From: Candidatus Poribacteria bacterium
GTDB lineage: Bacteria > Poribacteria > WGA-4E > WGA-3G
Assembly: GCA_003635255.1 (NCBI GenBank)
Contig: PYJC01000117.1
Span: 7,946-55,206 of the forward strand
Direction of reading: 5' to 3'
DNA: 47,261 bases
Positions 27,653 to 35,306 of this stretch are shown here, piece by piece. Made by a program: the position numbers and the translations under genes. How positions within the stretch are numbered: the stretch's first letter is position 1; every line of letters begins with the position of its first letter. Below the pieces are notes generated by a model. It was given only the letters and a program-made list of their open reading frames with translations, had not been told where the DNA came from and ran no database searches.

Positions 27653-27977
27653 AATATAGTTATTTACTGTGACCTCAATCGCTTGACACCTGAATTTAAG
27701 GGTTTAACTTGGAAACCCATATTGCTGAAAATATTGGTATCTATTCTATCACAAGGCTGACATGTTCGCAATGTTTTTCCAAAACCATCGAAAACAGGCG
27801 GTATCACGTTGGTGTGGTTAGGGAAAGCTCTACCTCGGCTCGGAGTTGGGTGAGATTGAGAAACCTCGTCTCCCGCGGAGGCAGATCGCCTCTATGGGTA
27901 AAGAAGACGAGGTTTCCCAAACTCGCGAGCGTTAGATGGACGGTAAAAGACGAAGTTGAGAATCGTATGGCGTGCTA
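27653..27977. other. Non-coding gap with a 12-bp inverted repeat
   Basis: The 325 bases contain GAAACCTCGTCT at 27860-27871 and its exact complement AGACGAGGTTTC at 27905-27916, with TTGGG and CCCAA also flanking. No promoter or gene is convincing. It may be a decayed dispersed repeat or a stem in the 3' region of the enolase-superfamily gene. Confidence 0.5.
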
Positions 27978-28991
27978 TTACCGGATTTGATACCGCTTAA
28001 CAGCATCCATATCAAGACTAATACCCAATCCTGGAGCGTCTGACAGGTGGATCGCACCGTTGGAGAGATCCATACTACCGCCAGAGAGATCGTCAACGCG
28101 GATATGCGGGAGTTCGTCAATCGGCATCGTGCAGTTTGGCAGTGTACACGCCATGTGTGCAGCAAAAGTCGAAGCGACACACGAACCGAACGCGAAGATT
28201 TGTACCCAAATCGGCAAGTCGGCGGCTTCGGCGACGGCAGCACTTTTGCGAATACCAGCGACGTTGCCACCCATGTTGACAGCGTCTACTGCCTCGGCGC
28301 GGATGTTTTCCAAGATCCCTGGGGGTGCGCCGAGATGCCGAGCGACTGGAACCTCTACCGCTTCTCGCATCTGACGGTACCAAGACAAATCCTCAAATCG
28401 GATCGGGTCTTCATAGACTTCAATGTTATACGGAAGCAACTCTTGTGCGAGTCGAAGCCCGGTTTCCAAATCACCAAATTCCGTGTTCGGGTCAACGCGA
28501 ATCTCGAAATCGGGTCCGCAGGCTTTTTCAATTAAACGAGCCGTTTCAACAATGTTCACCTTCCGAGCCTTGAGTTTATGCACCCGAAAGCCCATATCCG
28601 CTGCGCGTTCTGCCTCTGCTGCTGTCGCTTCCGCTGGCATTGGCGGTGACCAGTAGGCAAGCTCAACGCTATCTCTATATTTCTGACCGATTAATTTATG
28701 GGCGGGTACGCCCAATGCCTGTCCTGCTAAGTCGTAAAAGGCACACTGGAAGGCGAATGACTCGGAAGCGAGATCAATATCCCAAAGATTCTTGCCGACA
28801 TATTTTTCGGCGATGCTGTCGGCTTGATCTGTAATGTCACTATTCAGGGAATTGCTCTCCCCAAGTCCAGTCAACCCTTCATCTGTGTGTACCCAAATCA
28901 AGGTGGTTGGATATTCCATACCCCGGTGTTCTTGTATCGCCGGGATAAATGGAATGGAGATGGTTCGGTATTCAATGCCTGTGATTTTCAT
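27978..28991 (-). CDS. Enolase-superfamily (mandelate racemase/muconate lactonizing type) enzyme
   Basis: 337 residues with the N-terminal capping domain (about 1-115) and a TIM barrel. The KxK acid-base motif is Lys139-Leu-Lys141. Metal ligands Asp167 (RVDPNTE) and Glu194 (VYEDP) are clear, but the third position, about 25 residues after Glu194, falls on His219 in VARHLG instead of Asp or Glu. At the second general base position there is NMGGN with no Lys or Asp. It has a GGAGG site before the ATG. Family enzymes act on acid sugars, dipeptides or aromatic acids; substrate is unknown and the chemistry may be atypical. Confidence 0.87.
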   Translation of the reverse strand: MKITGIEYRTISIPFIPAIQEHRGMEYPTTLIWVHTDEGLTGLGESNSLNSDITDQADSIAEKYVGKNLWDIDLASESFAFQCAFYDLAGQALGVPAHKLIGQKYRDSVELAYWSPPMPAEATAAEAERAADMGFRVHKLKARKVNIVETARLIEKACGPDFEIRVDPNTEFGDLETGLRLAQELLPYNIEVYEDPIRFEDLSWYRQMREAVEVPVARHLGAPPGILENIRAEAVDAVNMGGNVAGIRKSAAVAEAADLPIWVQIFAFGSCVASTFAAHMACTLPNCTMPIDELPHIRVDDLSGGSMDLSNGAIHLSDAPGLGISLDMDAVKRYQIR

Positions 28992-29125
28992 CGGTTTTCC
29001 TCCAATCTTTGATATTTGACAGTTGGAATTTTATGCGATTTGTCCAATTGATGTCAAACATAATCTCTGATGAGGGTTTTCGGTTACCCTCTTTGGAGGA
29101 ATCCACCCTTGAGGTGGAGAGTTTT

Positions 29126-29560
29126 CTACTGCCCTGCTGTCTCCAAGCGGATCTGTTTCGATTGAATGTCAATGGCTTGAGTGTCTGCATCGAGTTTATC
29201 ACCGATGGTAACGATGTGCGTTTTATTTGTAGCAGTAGATTGGAGGATCGCTTGTGGGGATGTGTTCTTATCGGTGAGCAGGCGTGTGCCGAGTAAGCGA
29301 TAGGGTTCAATCGGGCGTGGTGGTGTCCAGCCTAACGGACGGAACAGGTTATTGTCAATAATCGTGCGGTAGAACGCATCGGAAACCTCAAAGCCTTCGG
29401 ACGTGGTCTGACGAACGCGGTCCGGCGGTGATGGGGTGATCTCGACGGCTTCAGGGTCAGGTGTCGAGCGCGCTAAGTAGATCGCCAGTAAGACGAACGC
29501 GCCAGCAATCAAAAGACGACTGACGCGTTTGTTGAAAAGGGTTTGTTGCGTTTCTGACAT
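29126..29560 (-). CDS. GspC/PilP-like membrane-anchored protein
   Basis: From the ATG at 29560 the protein is 144 residues. The start overlaps the stop of the previous gene (TAATG), and AGGAGG lies upstream. One N-terminal transmembrane segment (14-30) is followed by a Pro-rich linker and a small beta domain: IIDNNLFRPLGW (67-78), YRLLGTRLL, and THIVTIGDKLDADTQAIDIQ. This layout resembles the inner-membrane GspC homology region of type II secretion, or PilP. No other type II secretion genes are present, so a role in a secretion machine is uncertain. It is the last gene of an unknown cluster. Confidence 0.62.
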   Translation of the reverse strand: MSETQQTLFNKRVSRLLIAGAFVLLAIYLARSTPDPEAVEITPSPPDRVRQTTSEGFEVSDAFYRTIIDNNLFRPLGWTPPRPIEPYRLLGTRLLTDKNTSPQAILQSTATNKTHIVTIGDKLDADTQAIDIQSKQIRLETAGQ

Positions 29561-31083
29561 TAACGCGGCGAACACCTCCTGCCGGATTTCACCGAACAAG
29601 ACGGATTTCGCCGCGACTGACAACTTCGCCACGTGTTACTGCACCCACGACGACGACACGACTTCAACTCATGCGTCGAATCTTGACTCCACCAATTCGT
29701 ATTCTTCGGACACCCGGGCCAATAGTAGTGTGCCCCACTCCCGCACTGCGTCCGATGGGTCGTCCGATCACTCACCATTTCAGAGCAATTATCATGCGCA
29801 CATTCCACCAAACGCGGCGGTGGCGGTGGCGGGGGTGGCTCTGGCGGTGGTGGCTCTGGCGGCGGTGGCGGGGGTGGTGATGGATTCGCGGGTGGAGCAG
29901 GGTAGGCATGGGTATGGGAGTCACAGGCATAAAAACTCGTTACGGTACAGTAACTACCGTTAGCATCCGTAGACGTACAACTCGCTTGCAGCGAATGAGA
30001 CGATGTAGACGGCGTTGAACAGGCATAATACGTGTGTCTATCACACGGATACCACACAGAGCGGTGATCAGATGCCGAACCCGATGCATACAGGTGTTCC
30101 CCACACACACCAACGCTATACCCAGAAGGAACGAAAACACCATTGATGACCGTTCCATTCGACGCGGCGGGGTTCAGGTGCAGGTGTCTCCGGGTGCAGT
30201 TCGTCGGGTCGGAATGACAAGACCATTTCTCGCCCTTACAGTCCTCTTTGAGCTTGATCAGCAACCACGACCACGCACCTTGTTTATAGGTACGATTTGG
30301 GCATTTGATCTTATGCGCGTCTCGGTTGCCTTGAACACCCGGCTTATTGTTGCAGGCTTGGTCACGCCGACAATACACCGTGGCTCTCCGCTGCGGCGGC
30401 GGTGTCGCCCCCGCACACGTGTGACCATTACCCGAACTCGTACAGTCAGGGGTCGTACTCGTGAATGGTGAGCCGTCAATTGCCTCATTGAGGTTAATGC
30501 GCCGATTGACTTCCAACCAACTTTTTGCCCACGGGTCGGCATCCAGCCCCGTTGAAGAGGGCGACGTTTCGGACTTACTGCCCGATGTCGAGGCCTCAAG
30601 AAAACGTTGTAGAGACTGCTGACCTACCCTATTTTGATACGATATAACATGGGCTTTACGTTTCCTCCGCGCGGTGGTTGTGCCATCCGAACTCGTCTTG
30701 GTCTTTTCAACCCCTTGTTCCGTCTTAGACAAACCATCTGGGGGATCCGTTGCGAGCGTGTCCAGATCACCCGTGGCGCGCAGCTGCGCATCGGCATCCC
30801 ATACTCGACTCACGTCTCCAGGTCGGGGTGATACGGCTCGTGCATTGGCAGATGCCGTTGCAGAAGCCGTCAGAGTCCAAGAACCCCCTGACTCACTCCG
30901 CGTCGCACTTTTGCTCGTATGCGTATTAAACGGGTATTCGACACTATTATCATTCTGAAATGCATGATCTGGATTCGGTTCATTCCAACTGTGTAACACT
31001 TCCGCATCACAGATGCCTGCCACAAGAGAGTACACAAATATCAGTCCAAGTATACAGTTGAGTCTCACCAAACGTCTTTTCAT
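29560..31083 (-). CDS. Unrecognised secreted Cys/His-rich protein with polyproline hinge
   Basis: I do not recognise this 507-residue protein. It has a signal peptide (about 1-27, ending ICDAEV), a Ser/Thr-rich low-complexity region to about 210, then a Cys-rich region with repeated CxxH or HTYYAC-type patterns (about 225-405). A long polyproline-Glu hinge follows at about 410-432, then a C-terminal Cys/His module with CAHDNC, WPGCP, and paired Cys to the end. AAGGAGG precedes the ATG and lies within the last codons of the upstream gene. Many Cys suggest a disulfide-bonded or metal-binding extracytoplasmic protein. Its place between two membrane-anchored proteins suggests a surface complex. 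Confidence 0.65.
   Translation of the reverse strand: MKRRLVRLNCILGLIFVYSLVAGICDAEVLHSWNEPNPDHAFQNDNSVEYPFNTHTSKSATRSESGGSWTLTASATASANARAVSPRPGDVSRVWDADAQLRATGDLDTLATDPPDGLSKTEQGVEKTKTSSDGTTTARRKRKAHVISYQNRVGQQSLQRFLEASTSGSKSETSPSSTGLDADPWAKSWLEVNRRINLNEAIDGSPFTSTTPDCTSSGNGHTCAGATPPPQRRATVYCRRDQACNNKPGVQGNRDAHKIKCPNRTYKQGAWSWLLIKLKEDCKGEKWSCHSDPTNCTRRHLHLNPAASNGTVINGVFVPSGYSVGVCGEHLYASGSASDHRSVWYPCDRHTYYACSTPSTSSHSLQASCTSTDANGSYCTVTSFYACDSHTHAYPAPPANPSPPPPPPPEPPPPEPPPPPPPPRLVECAHDNCSEMVSDRTTHRTQCGSGAHYYWPGCPKNTNWWSQDSTHELKSCRRRGCSNTWRSCQSRRNPSCSVKSGRRCSPR
29816..29883. repeat. GGTGGC microsatellite encoding polyproline
   Basis: Imperfect GGCGGT/GGTGGC repetition of about 68 bases on the plus strand; on the minus strand it encodes the Pro-rich hinge of the Cys/His-rich protein. 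Such tracts can vary in length by slippage. Confidence 0.7.
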
Positions 31084-31086
31084 GTT

Positions 31087-32079
31087 CTATTTTCCTCCTT
31101 GTCTATACGGGATAATGCTGTAATCTATACCGAGTGCCTCCAGCTCTTCATCTGAGGTCTCGTTGAGGTTGATCCGCACCAGCGGTGCATTCGGGCCACC
31201 GGAATGCGAACTCGTCGAGGTGAAGGTTTGATTCCCATCGGTAAATGTGAACTCATAGCGGTGATCAGACCGCTCGTAGAATGTCCGTCCATCAACAAGC
31301 TCTACAGCGTTCCAACCGGGCTTATCGAAACCCAATTCCATACGCCACGCATTGTTGCAAGTCGTACTGTCTTCTATCATGAGTTTCACCACTTCAGGAT
31401 AATCCAGAGCGTTTTGAATCAACCAATCTATCCTACCCGCAGCTTCAGCGAGTTCAGGGGCTGCTCCCGCTTCGGCAAAACTCCCCGGTGGATACCTCTC
31501 AGGGTTTAATGGCGGGATGTCGGCATTCGCCTGATAGAACAGTTCATCTTCAATAAACCGCGCCCAGACTTCATGGATCGGACGCTTCGGATTATACTGC
31601 TCTATGACTTCACGATAAATCTGTCTCATTTTCTGGTCAACCTCATTATACTCGCCACTTGCCCAAAAGTAAACCCCGATCCACTTCTCTGGGCATTTGA
31701 GGTGTTCAGGAACGCCATCGGCAAAAAACGGGTTTGAGGAGGTCTGTCCGCCCGGATAAGCAGGCACATAGCCAGAAGGGCGGTGGTAGACTCCGTTTGA
31801 CCAATAGCCACCGCCTGTGGTACGCGGCGGCACGGGCATTTCGGTGGGTGGCACTTCTGTCTCATGCGGTCCCTCATGCCAGGTGCCATCGGCGTGGAAA
31901 TGTCCACCCTGCGAGGTATCCCCAACAGGCACTTTCGCGGTCGATTTCTCCAACGGTTTAACCGCCTTGTAAATCACAACAGGGTCTTTCGGTGGCTGCG
32001 TCGCGAGCAGGTAAAGCCCCACGCCCGCGATTGCCACGATGAACACCGAGATCGGAACCCAATATTTTCGGATAAACAT
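31087..32079 (-). CDS. Unrecognised single-pass anchored protein with GHFHADGTWH motif
   Basis: 330 residues from the ATG at 32079, which follows AAAGGAGA by seven bases; a start at 32148 is less likely. It has an N-terminal transmembrane anchor (about residues 7-25) with the rest outside. A His-rich motif GGHFHADGTWHEGPHE is echoed about 30 residues later by GGYWSNGVYHRPSG, so it is a degenerate two-unit repeat. Then comes an alpha-helical region rich in acidic and aromatic residues, and a beta-like C-terminus. The stop is three bases from the next start. Metal or ligand binding by the His motif is a guess. Confidence 0.65.
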   Translation of the reverse strand: MFIRKYWVPISVFIVAIAGVGLYLLATQPPKDPVVIYKAVKPLEKSTAKVPVGDTSQGGHFHADGTWHEGPHETEVPPTEMPVPPRTTGGGYWSNGVYHRPSGYVPAYPGGQTSSNPFFADGVPEHLKCPEKWIGVYFWASGEYNEVDQKMRQIYREVIEQYNPKRPIHEVWARFIEDELFYQANADIPPLNPERYPPGSFAEAGAAPELAEAAGRIDWLIQNALDYPEVVKLMIEDSTTCNNAWRMELGFDKPGWNAVELVDGRTFYERSDHRYEFTFTDGNQTFTSTSSHSGGPNAPLVRINLNETSDEELEALGIDYSIIPYRQGGK

Positions 32080-32113
32080 TTCATTTCTCCTTTCGGTTGT
32101 TTCTAAGCCCGTG

Positions 32114-32275
32114 TTATCTCGTCCCCGCATTGGGACAGATAGATTCACACGGCAGGAGGATCGGTTTAGGTTGACAGATTTCGGGACTTCGGCGACACGG
32201 TGTCTGCGTGGCGTTTTTTACACGCACGGCATATCCGAGCGTCGCTATCAATAAAAGTAAAACGATGGGGACCAT
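32114..32275 (-). CDS. Possible small membrane peptide gene (maybe frameshifted)
   Basis: A 53-residue frame starting MVPIVLLLLIATLGYAV with one membrane segment and four Cys in the tail (TPCRRSPEIC, LPCESIC). It has no good ribosome site. However, 20 bases upstream, at 32295, an ATG in another frame has an ideal AAGGAG site and encodes MRKYLRRWSP before running into a stop. Joining the two by a one-base shift would give a membrane protein beginning like its neighbours (RKYW-type start). Either a frameshift mutation, a sequencing error or no gene. It would be the first gene of the 29126-32295 cluster. Confidence 0.35.
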   Translation of the reverse strand: MVPIVLLLLIATLGYAVRVKNATQTPCRRSPEICQPKPILLPCESICPNAGTR

Positions 32276-32936
32276 CTTCGGAGATATTTTCGCATCGGTG
32301 GACACTCCTTGCTTTGATGTCTTCCACGGGTGGCGACAAGCGTCCCTCCCTTTAAGATACCATGCACTCGGACGCTTGTGAAAGAAGAAAATCGCATCGC
32401 GAGCGACTGTACTTGTCGGGTCGGTCTGCGATGCAACGCCAAAAGCCCGCGATGCGGCGTGGAAGACGATGGCAGCATGCGGGCACAAAAAGGCTGGACA
32501 ACTCTTAGAACAGTTGTATAGACCTTATGAAGCCCAATACTTATTATTTGTAAAGTGAGGGGGGGGGCAGCAGCGGTGTTGTAGGTACGCGCTTTAGTGG
32601 GGGCCGGCGATACCTAAGTCCCTGAGGACTTACCGCAGCGAAAGGCAGCTCGGAAACTTCAGAAGAGACCATTCCTATAAGATATGACAACGGAAAGCGT
32701 TTATCAAGGTGTCGCATCTGTATCCTATAAAGCGTGGAAAGCGTGTTGTGTGTCACAACGGATAGCCGATAGACGGACAATCCGTAACTTAGGTTATAAT
32801 AAGTCGATTTTATCATTATTTAAGTCGTCAACTGATAAACTTAACATAACTAATATTATATGGTATTTTTCGGGAAAATGCAAATAAATTTAATAAAAGA
32901 GGATTTTGGAGTATTCAAGGTTTCTGTGTAAAATCC

Positions 32937-33079
32937 GGTTCGGTGTTTTTGCTGGGGGTCTTTGATAGGGTATTTCTGCGGATTTCTTCTAAGAAACCGA
33001 ACCTACCGGGCCTGGGACTGAGACGGTTGTTATTTCTAAAATTGACACTTATGGTGCGGTTTCCTAACCGAACCCGCAC
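32937..33079. repeat. Inverted and direct ACCGAACC repeats
   Basis: GGTTCGGT at 32937-32944 is inverted against ACCGAACC at 32996-33003, and a related AACCGAACCC follows near 33066-33075. GGTGCGG (33053-33059) and the later CCGCAC also form arms. This looks like a decayed dispersed element. Confidence 0.4.
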
Positions 33080-33158
33080 AGAGTGTCCTATTAATTCTAA
33101 CTTTACTATAAGCACCCTTGATGAACATATTTTCTTGTGGATTTTAAAGTGAGAAGGC

Positions 33159-33167
33159 TGCTATAAT
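33159..33167 (+). promoter_or_regulatory. Extended -10 promoter upstream of the aldo/keto reductase
   Basis: TGC-TATAAT at 33159-33167 is a perfect extended -10 about 80 bases before the ATG; TTGTGG at 33135 is too far for a standard -35. Confidence 0.5.
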
Positions 33168-33248
33168 TTTCATAGATTCTATAGAGGACTCAATAAATTC
33201 CAAAGGGCACGACTCGTATGCCCGTTTAAAAAAGGATACCGTTTTTTA

Positions 33249-34199
33249 ATGAAACATATAAAGATTCCCGGCATCAGCAAAGACATCTCACATCTGATTC
33301 TGGGGAGCATGCTGTTTTCTCCTACCAGGTTTGACTATAGCACTGAAATGCTTGACGCATTTTTTGAAGCAGGCGGAAATGCGCTTGACACCGCACACGG
33401 CTATGGTGGTGGCGATAGTGAGATGCTCATCGGACTTTGGATGCGGCAACGTGGCAACCGAGACAACGTTTTTCTCATTGATAAAGGTGGACACCCACAA
33501 GGTAGAGTACCACGCCCGCGGCTGTCCCCTGAAGAACTCAAAGCCGATCTCGATGAGAGTCTCGCGCGGCTCCGCGTTGATTATATTGACCTTTATATGC
33601 TCCATCGCGATGATCCGGTAATTCCCGTTGGCACGATTATTGATTACCTGAACACCGAAATCGGTGCCGGACGTATCCGAGCGATTGCTGCCTCTAATTG
33701 GCAACCGGAGCGGATTATTGAGGCAAACGCTTACGCAGATGAAAATGGACTTGCAGGATTTGTCTCTTGTAGCAACAATATCAGTCTCGCTGTGCCGATG
33801 GAGCCGATGTGGTGGGGGTGCGTCTGTGTGGACGATGCCGCACGCGCTTGGCATCAAGAGAGCCAATTTCCGTTGATGCCGTGGTCTTCACAAGCACGTG
33901 GTTTCTTTAGTGGTGCCTTTACACCGGAGAACCGCGATAACGGAGATATGGTACGCGTCTATTACAATGCCGAAAATTTTGAAAGACTCGCACGCGCAAA
34001 GCAATTAGGCGAAAAATACGGCTATTCCGCTATTCAAGTCTCCCTTGCCTATTCCTTGAATATTTCGTTTCCAGTTTTCCCGATTATTGGACCCGCGACT
34101 TTAGATGAAATGGATTCCTCTCTCGGTGCGATGGGACTTGAACTCTCCGATGCTGAAATGAAATGGCTCAACTTAGAAACGGATGGCGACCCGCTATGA
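33249..34199 (+). CDS. Aldo/keto reductase
   Basis: 316-residue AKR-superfamily oxidoreductase. The catalytic tetrad is visible as Asp47 and Tyr52 (LDTAHGYG), Lys79 (LIDKGG) and His119 (YMLHRDD). The LARLRVDYIDLYMLH signature and a late GPATLDEMDSSLGA segment complete the NADPH barrel. It reduces aldehydes or sugars in the cytosol; substrate unknown. Its stop overlaps an ATG (ATGA at 34196) that begins a signal-peptide reading frame of the next, disrupted, gene. Confidence 0.93.
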   Translation: MKHIKIPGISKDISHLILGSMLFSPTRFDYSTEMLDAFFEAGGNALDTAHGYGGGDSEMLIGLWMRQRGNRDNVFLIDKGGHPQGRVPRPRLSPEELKADLDESLARLRVDYIDLYMLHRDDPVIPVGTIIDYLNTEIGAGRIRAIAASNWQPERIIEANAYADENGLAGFVSCSNNISLAVPMEPMWWGCVCVDDAARAWHQESQFPLMPWSSQARGFFSGAFTPENRDNGDMVRVYYNAENFERLARAKQLGEKYGYSAIQVSLAYSLNISFPVFPIIGPATLDEMDSSLGAMGLELSDAEMKWLNLETDGDPL

Positions 34200-34339
34200 T
34201 TGTTCGGATGCTCTCTCTACTGTTCTGCCTCCAATTCATCTTTCTCTGGCTCGGCTTTGCCCAAGAGGGCTGAGGTGCCTGAAGCAATCCCGCGATTCCA
34301 CGTAGCGGGATCGGTGAAGTCAGTCTGGCTTCAGGAGCA
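34196..34339 (+). pseudogene. Disrupted 5' end (signal peptide) of the barrel gene
   Basis: An ATG overlapping the reductase stop encodes a textbook signal peptide, MIVRMLSLLFCLQFIFLW then LGFAQEG, and ends at TGA (34271). It is in the same frame as the barrel frame starting at 34340, but a second in-frame TGA also intervenes. The plus-one frame between, 34266-34340, is open and protein-like (AEVPEAIPRFHVAGSVKSVW). One base lost near 34266-34270 and one gained near 34340 would restore a single open frame with a signal peptide. Confidence 0.6.
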
Positions 34340-35281
34340 ATGAAGAAATTTCAATGCACTTTCAGTATGATGCGATGGTTTGATGCCCAAGGCGGACACC
34401 TTGAAACGAGAGGGCTTTCCATAGACCGGGATGTAATAGAAATTCCGGAACATCGACATCATGTTAAACTCAATATTTTTCGCGTTGATGTCGGGTTGAA
34501 ATATCACCTCAATTCTCAGTGGATGTTGGAAGCAAACATACCGTACGAGACCAAAACCCAAGAGGCAGCCATTGAGGAGTTTTCTGAGTCTCCCCTCACG
34601 CCTTCAGAATGGAAAGCAGCTGAGCGCAATCGGAACATTCATCATCGAAATGAAACTTATATAGGCCCCACTGATCCTGATGTTTTGTTAGGATATAGAA
34701 CACAGGGGGTGCTGACAGAAAACGATTTTTTAATGGCGCGTATCGGAACAACGATTCCTTTTGGCAAAACCGAGGAAAATCCGTGGATACTCGGCGATAA
34801 AGGACTTAAACATCTCCATATCCAGTTCGGGACCGGTACCTTCAATCCGATCACTGACCTGCATTACAGTCTTGCCGTCTACAAAGGGTTGGGAGTGAAC
34901 GCCAGCGTCCGCGGGAAGTTTCCATTCTATGAGAATAGCAAAACCTATCGCGGTTCAAGGGAGCTCACCTATACAGCAGGTCTGAATTACCGGCTTAATA
35001 ACTGGTTTTCGTTCCAATCAGGTTATCTCGGTTCTTATAAATCTTTCGCTTATTGGGCAGGGGACGTGGACAAAAACACCGGGCTCCTGTTCGGTATGGC
35101 ATCGTTTGGCGCGTCAATTAGAACACCTTATAATGTTCCTTTGTCTCTGACTGTAATGCTACCTTTACATCAAAAGACGCTTTATGACGACAGTGCCGCT
35201 TTACGCGACGGCAAATACCAGGAAAGAGATGCCTTTGAATTCGGTCCTCTGGTATCGTTGACAGCTCTATATGCGTTCTAA
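34340..35281 (+). CDS. Probable outer-membrane beta-barrel protein (signal peptide frame-shifted upstream)
   Basis: 313 residues of alternating beta-strand sequence with Tyr/Phe-rich ends and a terminal Phe (VSLTALYAF), the signature of outer-membrane barrels. Strand-like stretches include VDVGLKYHLNSQWMLEANIPY, LMARIGTTIPFG, YSLAVYKGLGVNASVRGKF and LTYTAGLNYRLNNWFSFQSG. The frame from 34340 lacks a signal peptide, which an exported barrel needs; one is found just upstream in a broken reading frame. Either the gene is recently inactivated or the sequence has two indels. A peptide-binding lipoprotein gene follows with overlap, suggesting that both serve uptake or sensing at the envelope. Confidence 0.68.
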   Translation: MKKFQCTFSMMRWFDAQGGHLETRGLSIDRDVIEIPEHRHHVKLNIFRVDVGLKYHLNSQWMLEANIPYETKTQEAAIEEFSESPLTPSEWKAAERNRNIHHRNETYIGPTDPDVLLGYRTQGVLTENDFLMARIGTTIPFGKTEENPWILGDKGLKHLHIQFGTGTFNPITDLHYSLAVYKGLGVNASVRGKFPFYENSKTYRGSRELTYTAGLNYRLNNWFSFQSGYLGSYKSFAYWAGDVDKNTGLLFGMASFGASIRTPYNVPLSLTVMLPLHQKTLYDDSAALRDGKYQERDAFEFGPLVSLTALYAF

Positions 35282-35306
35282 GCACTGTTTTCGTCAAAAA
35301 AATGAG

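Larger units (their letters stand above)
32296..33248. other. Long non-coding region with hairpins and repeat remnants
   Basis: Nearly 1 kb separates the unknown cluster (-) from the aldo/keto reductase (+). Short frames here look random. It holds a run of nine G (32559-32567), a small stem TAAGTCC/GGACTTA (32615-32632), an AT-rich stretch (32800-32900) and the ACCGAACC repeat region at 32937-33079. No tRNA or known RNA was recognised. Confidence 0.45.

Noticed and set aside
27709..27990. 93-residue plus-strand frame
   Set aside because: It spans an inverted repeat and the 3' end of the enolase-superfamily gene on the other strand; no ribosome site or motif.
32544..32816. 90-residue minus-strand frame in the long gap
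   Set aside because: Includes a G homopolymer and repeat remnants, with no ribosome site; not supported as a gene.
33041..33064. TTGACA promoter upstream of the aldo/keto reductase
   Set aside because: The hexamer TTGACA near 33041 has only a poor -10 (TAACCG) and lies in a repeat; the extended -10 at 33159 is more likely.
33288..33866. 192-residue minus-strand frame inside the aldo/keto reductase
   Set aside because: Opposite strand of a clear AKR gene; no family resemblance.
34271..34282. TGA recoding (selenocysteine or TGA as Trp) in the barrel gene
   Set aside because: Two TGA codons in a row of four, with protein-like sequence in the next frame between them, is explained better by frameshifts; genes elsewhere in the window use TGA as stop.
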